Positions 24,104 to 32,700 of a DNA stretch of 64,000 bases are shown here, one piece after another (the first letter of the stretch is position 1; every line of letters starts with the position of its first letter). The notes under the pieces were generated by a model that saw only the letters and a program-made list of their open reading frames with translations, made no database searches and was not told the DNA's origin. Made by a program: the position numbers and the translations under genes. Source of the stretch: Leptolyngbya boryana PCC 6306 (GTDB lineage: Bacteria; Cyanobacteriota; Cyanobacteriia; Leptolyngbyales; Leptolyngbyaceae); contig NZ_KB731324.1 of NCBI RefSeq assembly GCF_000353285.1, positions 2,560,577 to 2,624,576 on the forward strand, in the 5' to 3' direction.

Positions 24104-24343
24104 ATGATTTACAACCCCTCTCTACGTCAAGAACCTCGAACCCAACGTGCCGCTGTGATCCCGATGCAGCAGGAATCATCGATCCTCGACTGGTTAGAAA
24201 GCACAGGGCGACTTCTGGCACGCGACAATGCAGATTTCGACTATCTAGACGATGAAGAAGAGATCAATGAACTGATGGATGGCGAAGGCAGCAGTGCCTT
24301 TGACACAGACGATGACGATGATGATTTAGATTTAGAAGATTAG
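24104..24343 (+). CDS. DUF3134-type small acidic protein
   Basis: A 79-aa protein: N-terminal NPSLRQEPR...VIPMQQESSILDWLE and an extremely acidic tail with runs of Asp. This matches a conserved cyanobacterial family I know as DUF3134, of unknown function. The 295-base gap before it holds a possible -35 (TTGACA, 23929-23934) and a small hairpin (TTTGC-GAAA-GCAAA) but no gene. It lies 83 bases upstream of mraY on the same strand. Confidence 0.75.
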   Translation: MIYNPSLRQEPRTQRAAVIPMQQESSILDWLESTGRLLARDNADFDYLDDEEEINELMDGEGSSAFDTDDDDDDLDLED

Positions 24344-24426
24344 ACGATGAGGCGCGAGATTCTTCTGAATCTTGTGCCTGATTTGATAATTAAGTGGTGA
24401 AATGTGCGGAGTGAATTGAGAAACCT

Positions 24427-25518
24427 GTGGACGCAAAACTTTTTACAGGAAGAGCCTTAAATTTTTCGGGTACGAAGCTATTTCTTCTACTCACGATTGG
24501 CATGACGATCGCAGCAATCTCGCTGGATCATTTTAGTGGACGAGTTTGGAGCCAGAATACATCACTGACGTTCCCCATGTGGATGAGTGGACTGGCAACG
24601 GCAGGGATCGGCTTTTGGGCTGTGCCTTTCCTCAAGGCACTGAAAGCTGGACAGATTATTCGCGAAGATGGCCCACAATCGCATTTGAAGAAGGCAGGAA
24701 CCCCGACGATGGGAGGAGCCTTCTTTGTTCCCATCGCGGTTGCACTGGGTTTAATTTTGTCTAATTTTTCGGGCAATGTAATTGCCGTTTCAGCATTGAC
24801 CATGGCGTACGCTGCGATCGGCTTTCTCGACGATTGGCAAATCATTCGCCGCAAGTCCAACAAAGGCATTTCTCCGCGGATGAAAATGGGACTGCAAATC
24901 TTCTTTGCAGTTGCGTTTTGTCTCTGGTTAGCCCTGACAAATCCGAGCGTCACTTCGATCGCATTGCCGTTGGGTCTAGTGCTGCCGTTGGGATCGCTCT
25001 TTTGGGCGTTGGCTTGTTTCGTTTTAGTTGCAGAAAGCAATGCGACGAATCTGACTGATGGAATGGATGGATTGGCAGGTGGAACAGTCGCGATCGCGCT
25101 GTTGGGATTGGGTGCTTTGATCGCACCTGAGCATGCTGATTTAGGTATCTTCTGTGCGTCCCTAAGTGGAGGTTGCCTCGGCTTCCTGGTTCACAATCGC
25201 AATCCGGCAAAAGTCTTCATGGGAGACACTGGATCGCTGGCGTTAGGTGGCGCATTAGCGGCAGTTGGATTACTAACGAATTCCCTGTTCGCGTTGTTGA
25301 TTCTGAGCGGCTTGTTCTTCTTAGAAACTCTCTCTGTCATTGCTCAAGTGACGTATTACAAAGCCACAAAAGATGCAAATGGCATCGGCAAGCGTTTGTT
25401 CAGGATGTCTCCATTCCATAACCATTTGGAATTGACGGGCTGGACAGAAACACAGGTTGTCGGTTGGTTTTATACGATCGCGGCTGTCCTGGCTGGATTC
25501 AGTCTTGCAATTCACTAA
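24427..25518 (+). CDS. mraY: Phospho-N-acetylmuramoyl-pentapeptide transferase MraY
   Basis: MraY attaches UDP-MurNAc-pentapeptide to undecaprenyl phosphate to form lipid I in the inner membrane. The 363-aa, roughly ten-helix protein shows the family landmarks: EDGPQSHLKKAGTPTMGG, GFLDDWQII, ESNATNLTDGMDGLAGG (catalytic Asp pair), FMGDTGSLALGG, and the C-terminal SPFHNHLELTGW (HHH-type loop). Translation starts at GTG 24427. A tRNA-Ser gene follows 70 bases after the stop. Confidence 0.96.
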   Translation: MDAKLFTGRALNFSGTKLFLLLTIGMTIAAISLDHFSGRVWSQNTSLTFPMWMSGLATAGIGFWAVPFLKALKAGQIIREDGPQSHLKKAGTPTMGGAFFVPIAVALGLILSNFSGNVIAVSALTMAYAAIGFLDDWQIIRRKSNKGISPRMKMGLQIFFAVAFCLWLALTNPSVTSIALPLGLVLPLGSLFWALACFVLVAESNATNLTDGMDGLAGGTVAIALLGLGALIAPEHADLGIFCASLSGGCLGFLVHNRNPAKVFMGDTGSLALGGALAAVGLLTNSLFALLILSGLFFLETLSVIAQVTYYKATKDANGIGKRLFRMSPFHNHLELTGWTETQVVGWFYTIAAVLAGFSLAIH

Positions 25519-25587
25519 TTTCTCAAATCCGCACAAAAAACTGTGATCGAGTCACAAAAAGCTGTTATGATGTGACTCGACAACTCT

Positions 25588-25677
25588 GGAGAGATGGCTG
25601 AGTGGTCGAAAGCGGCAGATTGCTAATCTGTTGTACGGTCTTGAACCGTACCGAGGGTTCGAATCCCTCTCTCTCCG
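25588..25677 (+). tRNA. tRNA-Ser (anticodon GCT)
   Basis: A 90-base type II tRNA: acceptor GGAGAGA/TCTCTCC, anticodon arm CAGATT-GCT-AATCTG, a long variable arm (TTGTACGGTC...GACCGTAC-like) and T arm GGTTCGAATCC. CCA is not encoded. Confidence 0.95.
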
Positions 25678-25789
25678 TTCTAAAATCCCGTAATCAACCG
25701 ATTTAAACTTGTATCTACTGCAAGTTACGAACGCGGCTGAAATTTTTAGCAGCTATCATTAAATTCACCTTTGATCGGAACCTGTCGAA

Positions 25790-26455
25790 ATGATTGTCTG
25801 TCCCAATTGCAATCATGCTAATCCTGACGGTGCAGTGCAATGTGAAGCGTGTTACACGCCTTTGCCCGTCTCGATCGCCTGTCCAAGCTGTGGCACGACC
25901 GTGCAAGCGGATGCCAGTTTCTGTGGACAGTGCGGCTATCACCTGAAATCTGTGAGCGCTCCTATGTTATCGACTCCTGAATCTTCGCTGCCTGATCCCT
26001 TAGAATCGCCTGAACCGATCGTGCCTGAACCTTTGGTTCAGCCCGATCCGATTCTTCTACCGACCCAAGCTGAAAGAATCCCTGAAGCTGCCGCCATTCA
26101 GCCTCCAGTCTTGGCAACTCAGCTTCAGCAATCCTTCGCCCGTTTGTTAAATCTACAAACCAGCACGGTAGTAGAAATCCCGCCAGGTCTAACTGTGGTG
26201 CATATCGGAAAACCCAACGATCAAATTCCACCCGACATTGATGTTTCGGGGTTTCCAAACTCGGAGATCGTTTCGCGGATTCATGCCGACATTCGCGTCG
26301 AAGGTGAAACCTACTACATTGAAGATGTCGGCAGTTCTAACGGAACTTATATTAATAATTCGCCCCTGCCGATGGGCAATCGGCATCGATTAAGACCGGG
26401 CGATCGCATTTCACTCGGCAAAGGCGATAAGATTTCGTTTCTCTTTCAAACCTAA
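25790..26455 (+). CDS. Zinc-ribbon / FHA domain protein
   Basis: A 221-aa protein. Residues 4-22 (CPNCNHANPDGAVQCEAC) and 31-48 (CPSCGTTVQADASFCGQC) are two zinc-ribbon modules. A Pro-rich linker (55-105) leads to a forkhead-associated domain (about 120-221) with VSRIHADI (phosphothreonine-binding) and the GSSNGTYINNSPL signature. FHA domains read phospho-Thr, so this protein is probably an adapter in Ser/Thr kinase signalling. Confidence 0.92.
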   Translation: MIVCPNCNHANPDGAVQCEACYTPLPVSIACPSCGTTVQADASFCGQCGYHLKSVSAPMLSTPESSLPDPLESPEPIVPEPLVQPDPILLPTQAERIPEAAAIQPPVLATQLQQSFARLLNLQTSTVVEIPPGLTVVHIGKPNDQIPPDIDVSGFPNSEIVSRIHADIRVEGETYYIEDVGSSNGTYINNSPLPMGNRHRLRPGDRISLGKGDKISFLFQT

Positions 26456-26462
26456 TCCATCC

Positions 26463-27137
26463 TCACCGTTTGCCAGTCACGATATAAGCCACCCGTTTGC
26501 CAATATTTGCAGCGTGATCTGCCATTCGTTCTAGATGGCGGATCACCAGGATTTGCAGCACAATTGGCTCGATAATGCCTTTTACGTCTTGCTGACGCGC
26601 CAGTAGGTTGTAAAGCGTTTCATAGTCAGAATCGACCGCATCATCTCGCTGGCGCACATCCATTCCGGATTCTGCATTCAGATCAGACAACGATTCTAGA
26701 CTCAACGCCAACATTGCACGACAGCGATCGAACATTTGCAAAATCTGACCCATGTAAGGTGATTCTGCATAGGGAAATAGTTGCACTGCGACATCCCCTA
26801 AGTTTTTGGCATAATCTCCAATTCGTTCTAGATCTCGGACTAACTGCATCAGAGCACTTAACAGCCGCAAATCCTGCGCGACCGGAGACTGGAGCGCAAT
26901 TAAATTCACACAATCGAGTTCGATTTGTTTATAGAGACGATCGATTTTTTTATCTTGTTTATTAATTTGCTCAGCCGCTTCAAGATTGCGATCGAACAAA
27001 GCTTCTCTTGCTAGACAACAGGAGCGTTCAACTAACGCGCCCATTCTCAAAACATCACGCTGAATGCGTTTAATCTGACGCTCGAAGTGAACACGGATCG
27101 GTTCCTGACCTTCTGGCACATTTCTATACAGCATCAA
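26463..27137 (-). CDS. phoU: Phosphate signalling protein PhoU
   Basis: A 224-aa all-helical protein of two PhoU repeats, each with the metal-binding E/DxxxD patterns (ERIGDYAKNLGD; ERMADHAANIGKRVAYI). PhoU links the Pst transporter to the histidine kinase of the Pho regulon and dampens signalling under phosphate sufficiency. No pst genes adjoin it here. Its stop lies seven bases from that of the convergent FHA gene. Confidence 0.95.
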   Translation of the reverse strand: MMLYRNVPEGQEPIRVHFERQIKRIQRDVLRMGALVERSCCLAREALFDRNLEAAEQINKQDKKIDRLYKQIELDCVNLIALQSPVAQDLRLLSALMQLVRDLERIGDYAKNLGDVAVQLFPYAESPYMGQILQMFDRCRAMLALSLESLSDLNAESGMDVRQRDDAVDSDYETLYNLLARQQDVKGIIEPIVLQILVIRHLERMADHAANIGKRVAYIVTGKR

Positions 27138-27358
27138 TTAGAGGGATAAATTTTGGACACACAACCGAGTATCGAATGAACATCAGGAACAGCGGTTAAT
27201 TTCAGCCGCCTCAATATAACAAGAGAAATTTATCTTGACAGGTATTACACAAAACGTTTTGACTCTTTTTCTATTGTAGAGTGATCGATCTGGAGAGAGA
27301 TCCTGTAACCTATAAACTTTCATGGTCGCGGCAGTTTGCCCTTCTTCCTACAATAGAT

Positions 27359-28156
27359 ATGATTGCGAACCTCACTCCTGTTATGTTCTCTTCCTCTGAA
27401 GATTCTCTCAATTTGGCATCTCACTCCCAAGGACATAGTTTATTTGCTCAGTTGCGGAGCCGATTTCCGCAAGGAGCGCTGATTTCAGAACTGGTGCAGG
27501 TGCAGGATGGGCAATTTGTCGTTCGCGCGATCGTGCAAGTCGGAACGGCGATCATGGCAACCGGAATGGCTGCCGCCGAGAAGATTGAAGTCGCAGAAGA
27601 TCGAGCCAGAGTCAGAGCGATGGAAGTTTTGGGAATTTCACCGACGGGGGGTGCCGCGACATTTGATGTGCCATCTAGACCAATGGTGGAAGCGCCAAAA
27701 GAAGTGGAACCCAGCTTAGACCCCATTGCTGAAATTCCGTTACCCCCTGTTGAAGAATTGGTTCCTGAAGGGATTGCACCGAAAAAGCCTGCGCGCAAAA
27801 AGAAAGAAGATCCGATCGCCCCTGCGCTTGAATTTTCCGTGCCAGACTTCGATCTTCCCGAGATCAAATCTGAACCTCTTGAATTTACTCGCGAACCTGT
27901 GCCGCCTGTAGCAGATTTTGCACCCGATTTTGAGGAAGATGATTTTCCAGCACCCGAACCCATCGACTTATCCGATGCGATCGCTCAGATTGGAACTGAG
28001 ATTGAGCGCATCGGCTGGACGAAAAAACAGGGCAGCACTTACTTGCAAGATACATACGGCAAGAAAACCCGTGCGGAGCTTGATGAGGATGAACTGATCG
28101 AGTTTCTGCATTACTTGAAAGCCCTTCCCAGTAAAAATAGCCAAATTCCCTTCTAA
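27359..28156 (+). CDS. Conserved hypothetical protein with Rad52-like N-terminal pattern
   Basis: About 265 aa from the ATG at 27359; a GTG at 27281 is an alternative start. The N-terminal part ([20 protein letters not shown]...[22 protein letters not shown]) resembles the short-chain annealing-protein pattern in which a beta sheet is followed by an Ala/Glu helix. The middle is Pro/Glu-rich and disordered. The C-terminus ([37 protein letters not shown]) is helical and looks like a dimerisation or DNA-associated module. I cannot name it; a link to DNA repair is a weak inference. Confidence 0.5.
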   Translation: MIANLTPVMFSSSEDSLNLASHSQGHSLFAQLRSRFPQGALISELVQVQDGQFVVRAIVQVGTAIMATGMAAAEKIEVAEDRARVRAMEVLGISPTGGAATFDVPSRPMVEAPKEVEPSLDPIAEIPLPPVEELVPEGIAPKKPARKKKEDPIAPALEFSVPDFDLPEIKSEPLEFTREPVPPVADFAPDFEEDDFPAPEPIDLSDAIAQIGTEIERIGWTKKQGSTYLQDTYGKKTRAELDEDELIEFLHYLKALPSKNSQIPF

Positions 28157-28161
28157 ACCTT

Positions 28162-28845
28162 ATGCCTTCGATCGCCGCACAGCCTTACGAATACGAACTT
28201 CCGAGTGATTCCCAAGTCGCGTTAATCGTGATCGATATGCAGCGCGATTTCCTGGAGTTAGGCGGATTTGGTGAAGCCCTTGGCAATGATGTGAAACTCG
28301 CTCAAGCGATCGTGCCCACCGTGAAGCAACTGCTCGAAGGATGTCGATCGCTGCACCTGCCGATCTTTCATACTCAAGAAGGACATCTGCCGGATCTCTC
28401 TGACTGTCCGCAATCGAAGCTCAAGCGGGGAAAAGGAAACCTGACCATTGGCGATCAGGGCAAGTTGGGGCGGATTCTGATTCTGGGTGAACCTGGAAAC
28501 GCAATCATTCCTGAACTTGCTCCCTTACCGGGGGAAGTTTTGATTCCCAAGCCCGGAAAAGGAGCGTTTTACAACACTGATCTGGAGATGCAGTTGATCA
28601 ATCGCAATGTTACCCATCTTTTGATTGCAGGCGTAACAACCGAAGTTTGTGTGCAGACCACGATGCGAGAGGCAAACGATCGAGGATATGAGTGCTTACT
28701 CGTCGAAGATGCCACTGAGAGTTACTTTCCACAATTTAAACAAGCGACGTTAGAGATGGTGCGGGCACAAGGGGGCATTGTGGGATGGACGGCAAACACA
28801 GAGGCGGTGTTACAGGGTTTACGATCGTGGAAAGCCGGAGAATGA
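28162..28845 (+). CDS. Isochorismatase-like cysteine hydrolase
   Basis: A 227-aa alpha/beta hydrolase of the isochorismatase-like superfamily. The catalytic triad is visible: Asp in VIDMQRDF, Lys in [14 protein letters not shown], Cys in [14 protein letters not shown], with the usual cis-peptide VTTEV. The substrate is unknown; relatives cleave amides such as nicotinamide, ureidoacrylate or biuret. It starts five bases after the previous gene, so they are likely co-transcribed. Confidence 0.85.
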   Translation: MPSIAAQPYEYELPSDSQVALIVIDMQRDFLELGGFGEALGNDVKLAQAIVPTVKQLLEGCRSLHLPIFHTQEGHLPDLSDCPQSKLKRGKGNLTIGDQGKLGRILILGEPGNAIIPELAPLPGEVLIPKPGKGAFYNTDLEMQLINRNVTHLLIAGVTTEVCVQTTMREANDRGYECLLVEDATESYFPQFKQATLEMVRAQGGIVGWTANTEAVLQGLRSWKAGE

Positions 28846-28900
28846 TAAGTTAAGTCCAGTGCATCTCGATCAATACTTTCATCATTATTCCTTGCGTTTC

Positions 28901-28925
28901 GGGTGGCGGTTTGTCACCCTTTTTG
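28901..28925 (+). terminator. Intrinsic terminator
   Basis: GGGTGGC-GGTTT-GTCACCC (7 bp with one G-T pair) is followed by TTTTT. It lies between the cysteine hydrolase gene and purB. Confidence 0.75.
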
Positions 28926-28989
28926 TTGCCCTCTTTGAATCGGGAACTTGAGGCGCTACAATGTGACGGTTGAATTCGGCACCCCTACC

Positions 28990-30285
28990 TTGATTGAGCG
29001 TTACACCCTGCCTGAGATGGGCGATTTGTGGACAGATCACTACAAATTTAAAACCTGGCTCCAAGTTGAAATAGCAGTGTGTGAGGCGCAAGCCGAGCTA
29101 GGTTATATTCCGGCTGAAGCGGTTGAAGAGATTAAAGCGAAAGCGAAATTTGATGTGGCGCGGATTTTAGAAATCGAAGCGCAGGTTCGTCATGATGTGA
29201 TCGCGTTTTTGACGAATGTGAATGAATATGTAGGCGATGCGGGTCGCTATATTCATTTAGGCATGACCAGTTCGGATGTGCTGGATACCGCTTTAGCCTT
29301 GCAAATGGTCGCCAGTTTAGATGTGATCATGACGCATGTAGAAGCGTTGATTCAAGCCATCCGATATCAGGCCCAACAGCATCGCAATACGGTGATGATT
29401 GGTCGATCGCATGGAATTCACGCCGAGCCGATCACATTTGGATTCAAACTGGCAGGCTGGCTCGCTGAAATGTTGCGTCATCGCGATCGCTTATGTCAAC
29501 TCAGAAAATCGATCGCAGTCGGTCAAATCTCTGGCGCAGTGGGAACTTACGCCAATATTGATCCGCGCATTGAGGCTCTAACTTGTCAGAATTTAGGACT
29601 TGAACCGGATGCCGCTTCAACCCAGGTAATTTCTCGCGATCGCCATGCCGATTATATGAATTGCCTCGCTTTGTTAGGAGCTTCGATCGAGCGGTTTGCG
29701 GTTGAGATTCGCAATTTGCAGAAAACGGATGTTTTGGAAGTTGAGGAATTTTTCTCAAAGGGTCAGAAAGGATCGTCTGCCATGCCCCACAAACGCAATC
29801 CGATTCGATCGGAGCGTTTGACCGGAATGGCAAGATTACTCCGAGGCTATGCAACCGCTGCATTAGAGAATGTTGCGTTATGGCATGAACGCGATATTTC
29901 TCACAGCTCCGTTGAGCGAGTTGCATTACCCGATGCATGCATTTTGACGCATTTTATGTTGGTTGAAACGACGGACTTGATTAAACATCTGCTGGTTTAT
30001 CCAGAGAATATGGCTCGCAACATGAACGTGTATGGCGGGGTAGTGTTTAGTCAGCGGGTGATGCTGGCATTGGTGCAGAAGGGATTGAGCCGAGAGGATG
30101 CTTATGCGATCGTGCAATCTTGCGCCCACCAAGCCTGGAATCGGGAAGATGGGAATTTCCGTCAATTGCTGAGTGAAGACGATCGCGTGACCAAAACGCT
30201 ATCGACTACCGAATTGGATGAGTGTTTTGATCCACAGGTGCATCTGAAAAATCTCGACCAGGTTTATCAACGGTTAGGGATTTAA
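28990..30285 (+). CDS. purB: Adenylosuccinate lyase PurB
   Basis: PurB performs two beta-eliminations in purine synthesis: SAICAR to AICAR, and adenylosuccinate to AMP. From a TTG at 28990 the protein reads MIERYTLPEMGDLW and is 431 aa, the normal cyanobacterial length; a further in-frame TTG at 28948 would add 14 atypical residues. Features: HLGMTSSDVLDTA, the catalytic His in GRSHGIHAEP, and the signature loop GSSAMPHKRNP. Confidence 0.95.
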   Translation: MIERYTLPEMGDLWTDHYKFKTWLQVEIAVCEAQAELGYIPAEAVEEIKAKAKFDVARILEIEAQVRHDVIAFLTNVNEYVGDAGRYIHLGMTSSDVLDTALALQMVASLDVIMTHVEALIQAIRYQAQQHRNTVMIGRSHGIHAEPITFGFKLAGWLAEMLRHRDRLCQLRKSIAVGQISGAVGTYANIDPRIEALTCQNLGLEPDAASTQVISRDRHADYMNCLALLGASIERFAVEIRNLQKTDVLEVEEFFSKGQKGSSAMPHKRNPIRSERLTGMARLLRGYATAALENVALWHERDISHSSVERVALPDACILTHFMLVETTDLIKHLLVYPENMARNMNVYGGVVFSQRVMLALVQKGLSREDAYAIVQSCAHQAWNREDGNFRQLLSEDDRVTKTLSTTELDECFDPQVHLKNLDQVYQRLGI

Positions 30286-30287
30286 TC

Positions 30288-30341
30288 GGGGAATGGGGGA
30301 ATGGGGAAAGTAGCAATGGTTATGCTGATTTCCCATTCCCC
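30288..30341. terminator. Convergent hairpin between purB and an SH3 gene
   Basis: GGGGAATGGG (from 30288) pairs with CCCATTCCCC (30332-30341) around a loop. It touches the stop codon of the minus-strand gene, so it could terminate both. G-rich GGGGAATGGGG runs of this kind are common between cyanobacterial genes. Confidence 0.6.
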
Positions 30342-31111
30342 TAACGTGCCTCGACAGACACTCCGTATTCATATCCTTTGAAGTTCGATTCAAAAATAAC
30401 TGCATAATCTCCGGTCGCAGCAACCTCACCCGTCCAAGATTTTCGGTCTTCTCTGTACTCAACCAAATCTTTCCCATCCGGCGCAACAATTCTGGGAAAA
30501 ACCTGGCGATCGCGCGTCACCGTCAATGTCTGACCTTTGCTCAAATTGAAGGAATAGGTGTGACTGCCAGTTCCAATGAAGCGATCTCTAATTTCAATGT
30601 TGTCTTGTCCTCCAGCAAATTCGATCCGCTCAACTTTTTCACCACAGTTATTTTCTGTTCTAGATTTCGCAATCCAACCTGGCTTCTCACCCGTGATTTT
30701 GAACCAGCCGTCTTGTTCATTCTCAACATCGACAAACGTTCCATTTGGCAACTGTCCCAAAATCTGTGAGGAAGCATTGGGACTCGATCGCACATTCAGA
30801 GGTGACTCTGGATCGTTGACTTTCGCCATACGAATCACACATTTTTCGACGGTTCGAGCCGCTTTTGATCCAGAGGGCTTAGCGTCAGAAGCAGCATCCG
30901 ATTTTGGGGATTCGGGCGACAGTTGAGGAATCGATTGAGGTGCAGCCGTGGGAGATTCAGTCGGTTTTGCAGGAGATTGAGGCGCTGCAGTCGGAGAGCT
31001 TGCACTTGGGGCAGAAGATTGAGGCGCAGAAGAACAAGCCGCCATCATCGCTAACAAGGTTGCACAAGTGCTTGAGCGGAACCAAATCAATGCTGAGGAT
31101 CTAAAAGGCAT
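30341..31111 (-). CDS. SH3-domain lipoprotein
   Basis: A 256-aa exported protein. Residues about 10-25 form a signal with a lipobox (MMAAC); a long Ser/Pro/Ala linker (30-85) follows. A bacterial SH3-like domain (about 88-155: LNVRSSPNASSQILGQLPNGT...GWFKITGEKPGWIAKS) and a C-terminal beta-sandwich (about 160-256; SHTYSFNLSKGQTLTV...GDYAVIFESNFKGYEYGVSVE) complete it. SH3 domains of this type bind peptidoglycan or proteins. A paralogue lies at 31337. Confidence 0.8.
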   Translation of the reverse strand: MPFRSSALIWFRSSTCATLLAMMAACSSAPQSSAPSASSPTAAPQSPAKPTESPTAAPQSIPQLSPESPKSDAASDAKPSGSKAARTVEKCVIRMAKVNDPESPLNVRSSPNASSQILGQLPNGTFVDVENEQDGWFKITGEKPGWIAKSRTENNCGEKVERIEFAGGQDNIEIRDRFIGTGSHTYSFNLSKGQTLTVTRDRQVFPRIVAPDGKDLVEYREDRKSWTGEVAATGDYAVIFESNFKGYEYGVSVEAR

Positions 31112-31191
31112 ATGTCGTAGAGAAGCTTGGGATCAAGAAATTACTTCAATACTTGCAAATTCAATCACGGAATGGTTCAGTGAATTACAAA

Positions 31192-31223
31192 AAACCTCCA
31201 GACTTGAAAAAGCCTAGAGGTTT
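31192..31223 (-). terminator. Terminator of the downstream-reading SH3 gene at 31337
   Basis: AAACCTC (31192-31198) pairs with GAGGTTT (31217-31223); on the minus strand the stem is followed by a run of T. It separates the two minus-strand SH3 genes. Confidence 0.6.
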
Positions 31224-31238
31224 CAATTCAATTTTCGC

Positions 31239-31270
31239 GTCGGGTTGAGTTTCGGCTATGGTGAACCCGC
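31239..31270. repeat. Short interspersed repeat, copy 1
   Basis: GGGTTGAGTTTCGGCTATGG followed by TGAACCC, an imperfect hairpin. A second copy occurs at 48575-48602. It resembles a REP-like family seen between genes in many cyanobacteria. Confidence 0.6.
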
Positions 31271-31336
31271 ACTGACCTTGACTGTGCAAAGACCTACTGA
31301 AAGTCTTGAGCATTGTACAAAGCTCAATGTGACACC

Positions 31337-32098
31337 TTACTGAACATCTCTATCTGAACCGGAAAAATCGTGTTGCATCTGGATCGCCCGTTTTACAATC
31401 GGCGTGAGTTTCTCTCTCCAGTAGCGAATATCGGGATAATTCGTCGCGATCTTGAGAATATCGCTCCAACGGTTCTGTTCTTCTGCTGCTAGCGCCGTTG
31501 AATATTGAGTCACAGCTTTATCCCAGGATTTGGGCATCGTCTTGAGAGCCGATTGAGCTTGGGGATAGGCGGCGCTGTTGGCTGGCACCGCTTTTGCAAG
31601 TGCGATCGCGCCATCTAAATTTCCAGCTTGGAAATGCGAAAGTGATTCACGGTAGAGGCGGCTGCCTGGATCATTCGGCAAACTCGCTAAAGCTGGATCA
31701 TTCGCTCGTTTCCGATTGAGCGTTGCAACAGGACCATCACTTTCACAGGTTTTCCGAGTTAAATTCTCATAAATCCAGCCCACAACAGGTTGGCTAATTT
31801 GTAACCAGCCATCTCTGCGCCCAATCACGGTAACAACAATACCATTCTGTAGCGACCCCACAATATTTCCGACCTTCTCGATTGGAGCCGATCTCACATT
31901 CAATGGCGGCTTATCGTCAAAGACGATCGTTTGACAATCCTGCGCGACCGTTTGAATGACATTCGCCGATTCTGTACTGTTAATCGTCGCCTTGGGTTTC
32001 GCTACCGCATACAGAGTTCCAGACACGGTCATGACTGCGGTAATACAAGCTCCAACTGCCAAAGGAGATTTCAGAATCGTCTTCACGTTAACCGACAT
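31337..32098 (-). CDS. SH3-domain exported protein
   Basis: A 253-aa protein with an N-terminal hydrophobic segment (about 12-33) acting as a signal or anchor. An SH3-like domain lies at about 55-120 (LNVRSAPIEKVGNIVGSLQNGIVVTV...DGWLQISQPVVGWIYENL). The C-terminal half is helical, with tetratricopeptide-like helices (LYRESLSHFQAGNLDGAIALAKAV; WDKAVTQYSTALAAEEQNRW). It is likely periplasmic. It shares the SH3 layout with the gene at 30341, so both may descend from one duplication. Confidence 0.75.
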   Translation of the reverse strand: MSVNVKTILKSPLAVGACITAVMTVSGTLYAVAKPKATINSTESANVIQTVAQDCQTIVFDDKPPLNVRSAPIEKVGNIVGSLQNGIVVTVIGRRDGWLQISQPVVGWIYENLTRKTCESDGPVATLNRKRANDPALASLPNDPGSRLYRESLSHFQAGNLDGAIALAKAVPANSAAYPQAQSALKTMPKSWDKAVTQYSTALAAEEQNRWSDILKIATNYPDIRYWREKLTPIVKRAIQMQHDFSGSDRDVQ

Positions 32099-32282
32099 GG
32101 TGATGCCTCATGCTGATCCAAAATTGAGAATTCAAACTTTACAAGCGCTTGTTCAGTTCCGCGACTCGTCTTCACTCTTGTAGATTGCCCTAAAATTCAT
32201 GCAAATGCGTTCAGGAGTCCCAACAATCCTAGAAAATTAACTCTTCTCAATTCATCGTGTTCTCCCACTTGACAAAATAATC

Positions 32283-32313
32283 TGGGTCAGACCCATGAGG
32301 GGTAATACCCCTC
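32283..32313 (+). promoter_or_regulatory. Tandem hairpins upstream of petP
   Basis: TGGGTC-A-GACCCA (32283-32295) is followed at once by GAGGGG-TAATA-CCCCTC (32297-32313). They sit 84-114 bases before the petP ATG within a gene-free stretch (32099-32396). They may shape the 5' leader or terminate upstream transcription. Confidence 0.5.
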
Positions 32314-32396
32314 GACATTTGATTCTGTCTTGTCAGCAGCTTAATAAGACGCAACATCCTGGTAAACTTTTGGATGGTCAAGTATCAGAAGTGGCA

Positions 32397-32591
32397 ATGG
32401 AAATTGGTCAAAAAGTGCGCGTTCGGCGACTGCGCGATCGTGTCCCCCAAGATGTGGTTAAAAAGCTCGGAGCAACTGGCGTTATCAGCCAATACAAAGT
32501 GGTTGATGGCAAAGGCATTGGTTTACTCGTCCAGTTTGAGGATAAATACTCAACCTGGTTTTTTGAGGATGAGTTGGAAACGATCGGCTAA
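32397..32591 (+). CDS. petP: Cytochrome b6f-associated subunit PetP (DUF2862)
   Basis: A 64-aa soluble SH3-like protein. The ATG at 32397 gives MEIGQKVRVRRLRDRV and the ending STWFFEDELETIG, both characteristic of PetP; the longer frame upstream runs through the hairpins. PetP is a peripheral cytoplasmic subunit of cytochrome b6f that affects electron flow in cyanobacteria and red algae. A strong terminator follows. Confidence 0.85.
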   Translation: MEIGQKVRVRRLRDRVPQDVVKKLGATGVISQYKVVDGKGIGLLVQFEDKYSTWFFEDELETIG

Positions 32592-32622
32592 TCGAGCTAA
32601 GAATTCGACCAGTCGATACCAT

Positions 32623-32668
32623 AGGGGTTAGGGAATCAAGCAGTTTGCCTTTTTCCCTGACCCCTCTT
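32623..32668 (+). terminator. Terminator of petP
   Basis: AGGGGTTAGGGAA pairs with TTCCCTGACCCCT (13 bp, one wobble) and is followed by a pyrimidine-rich tail. Confidence 0.75.
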
Positions 32669-32700
32669 CTCATGAATCGCCCCTTTTTGCGGATTTGGAT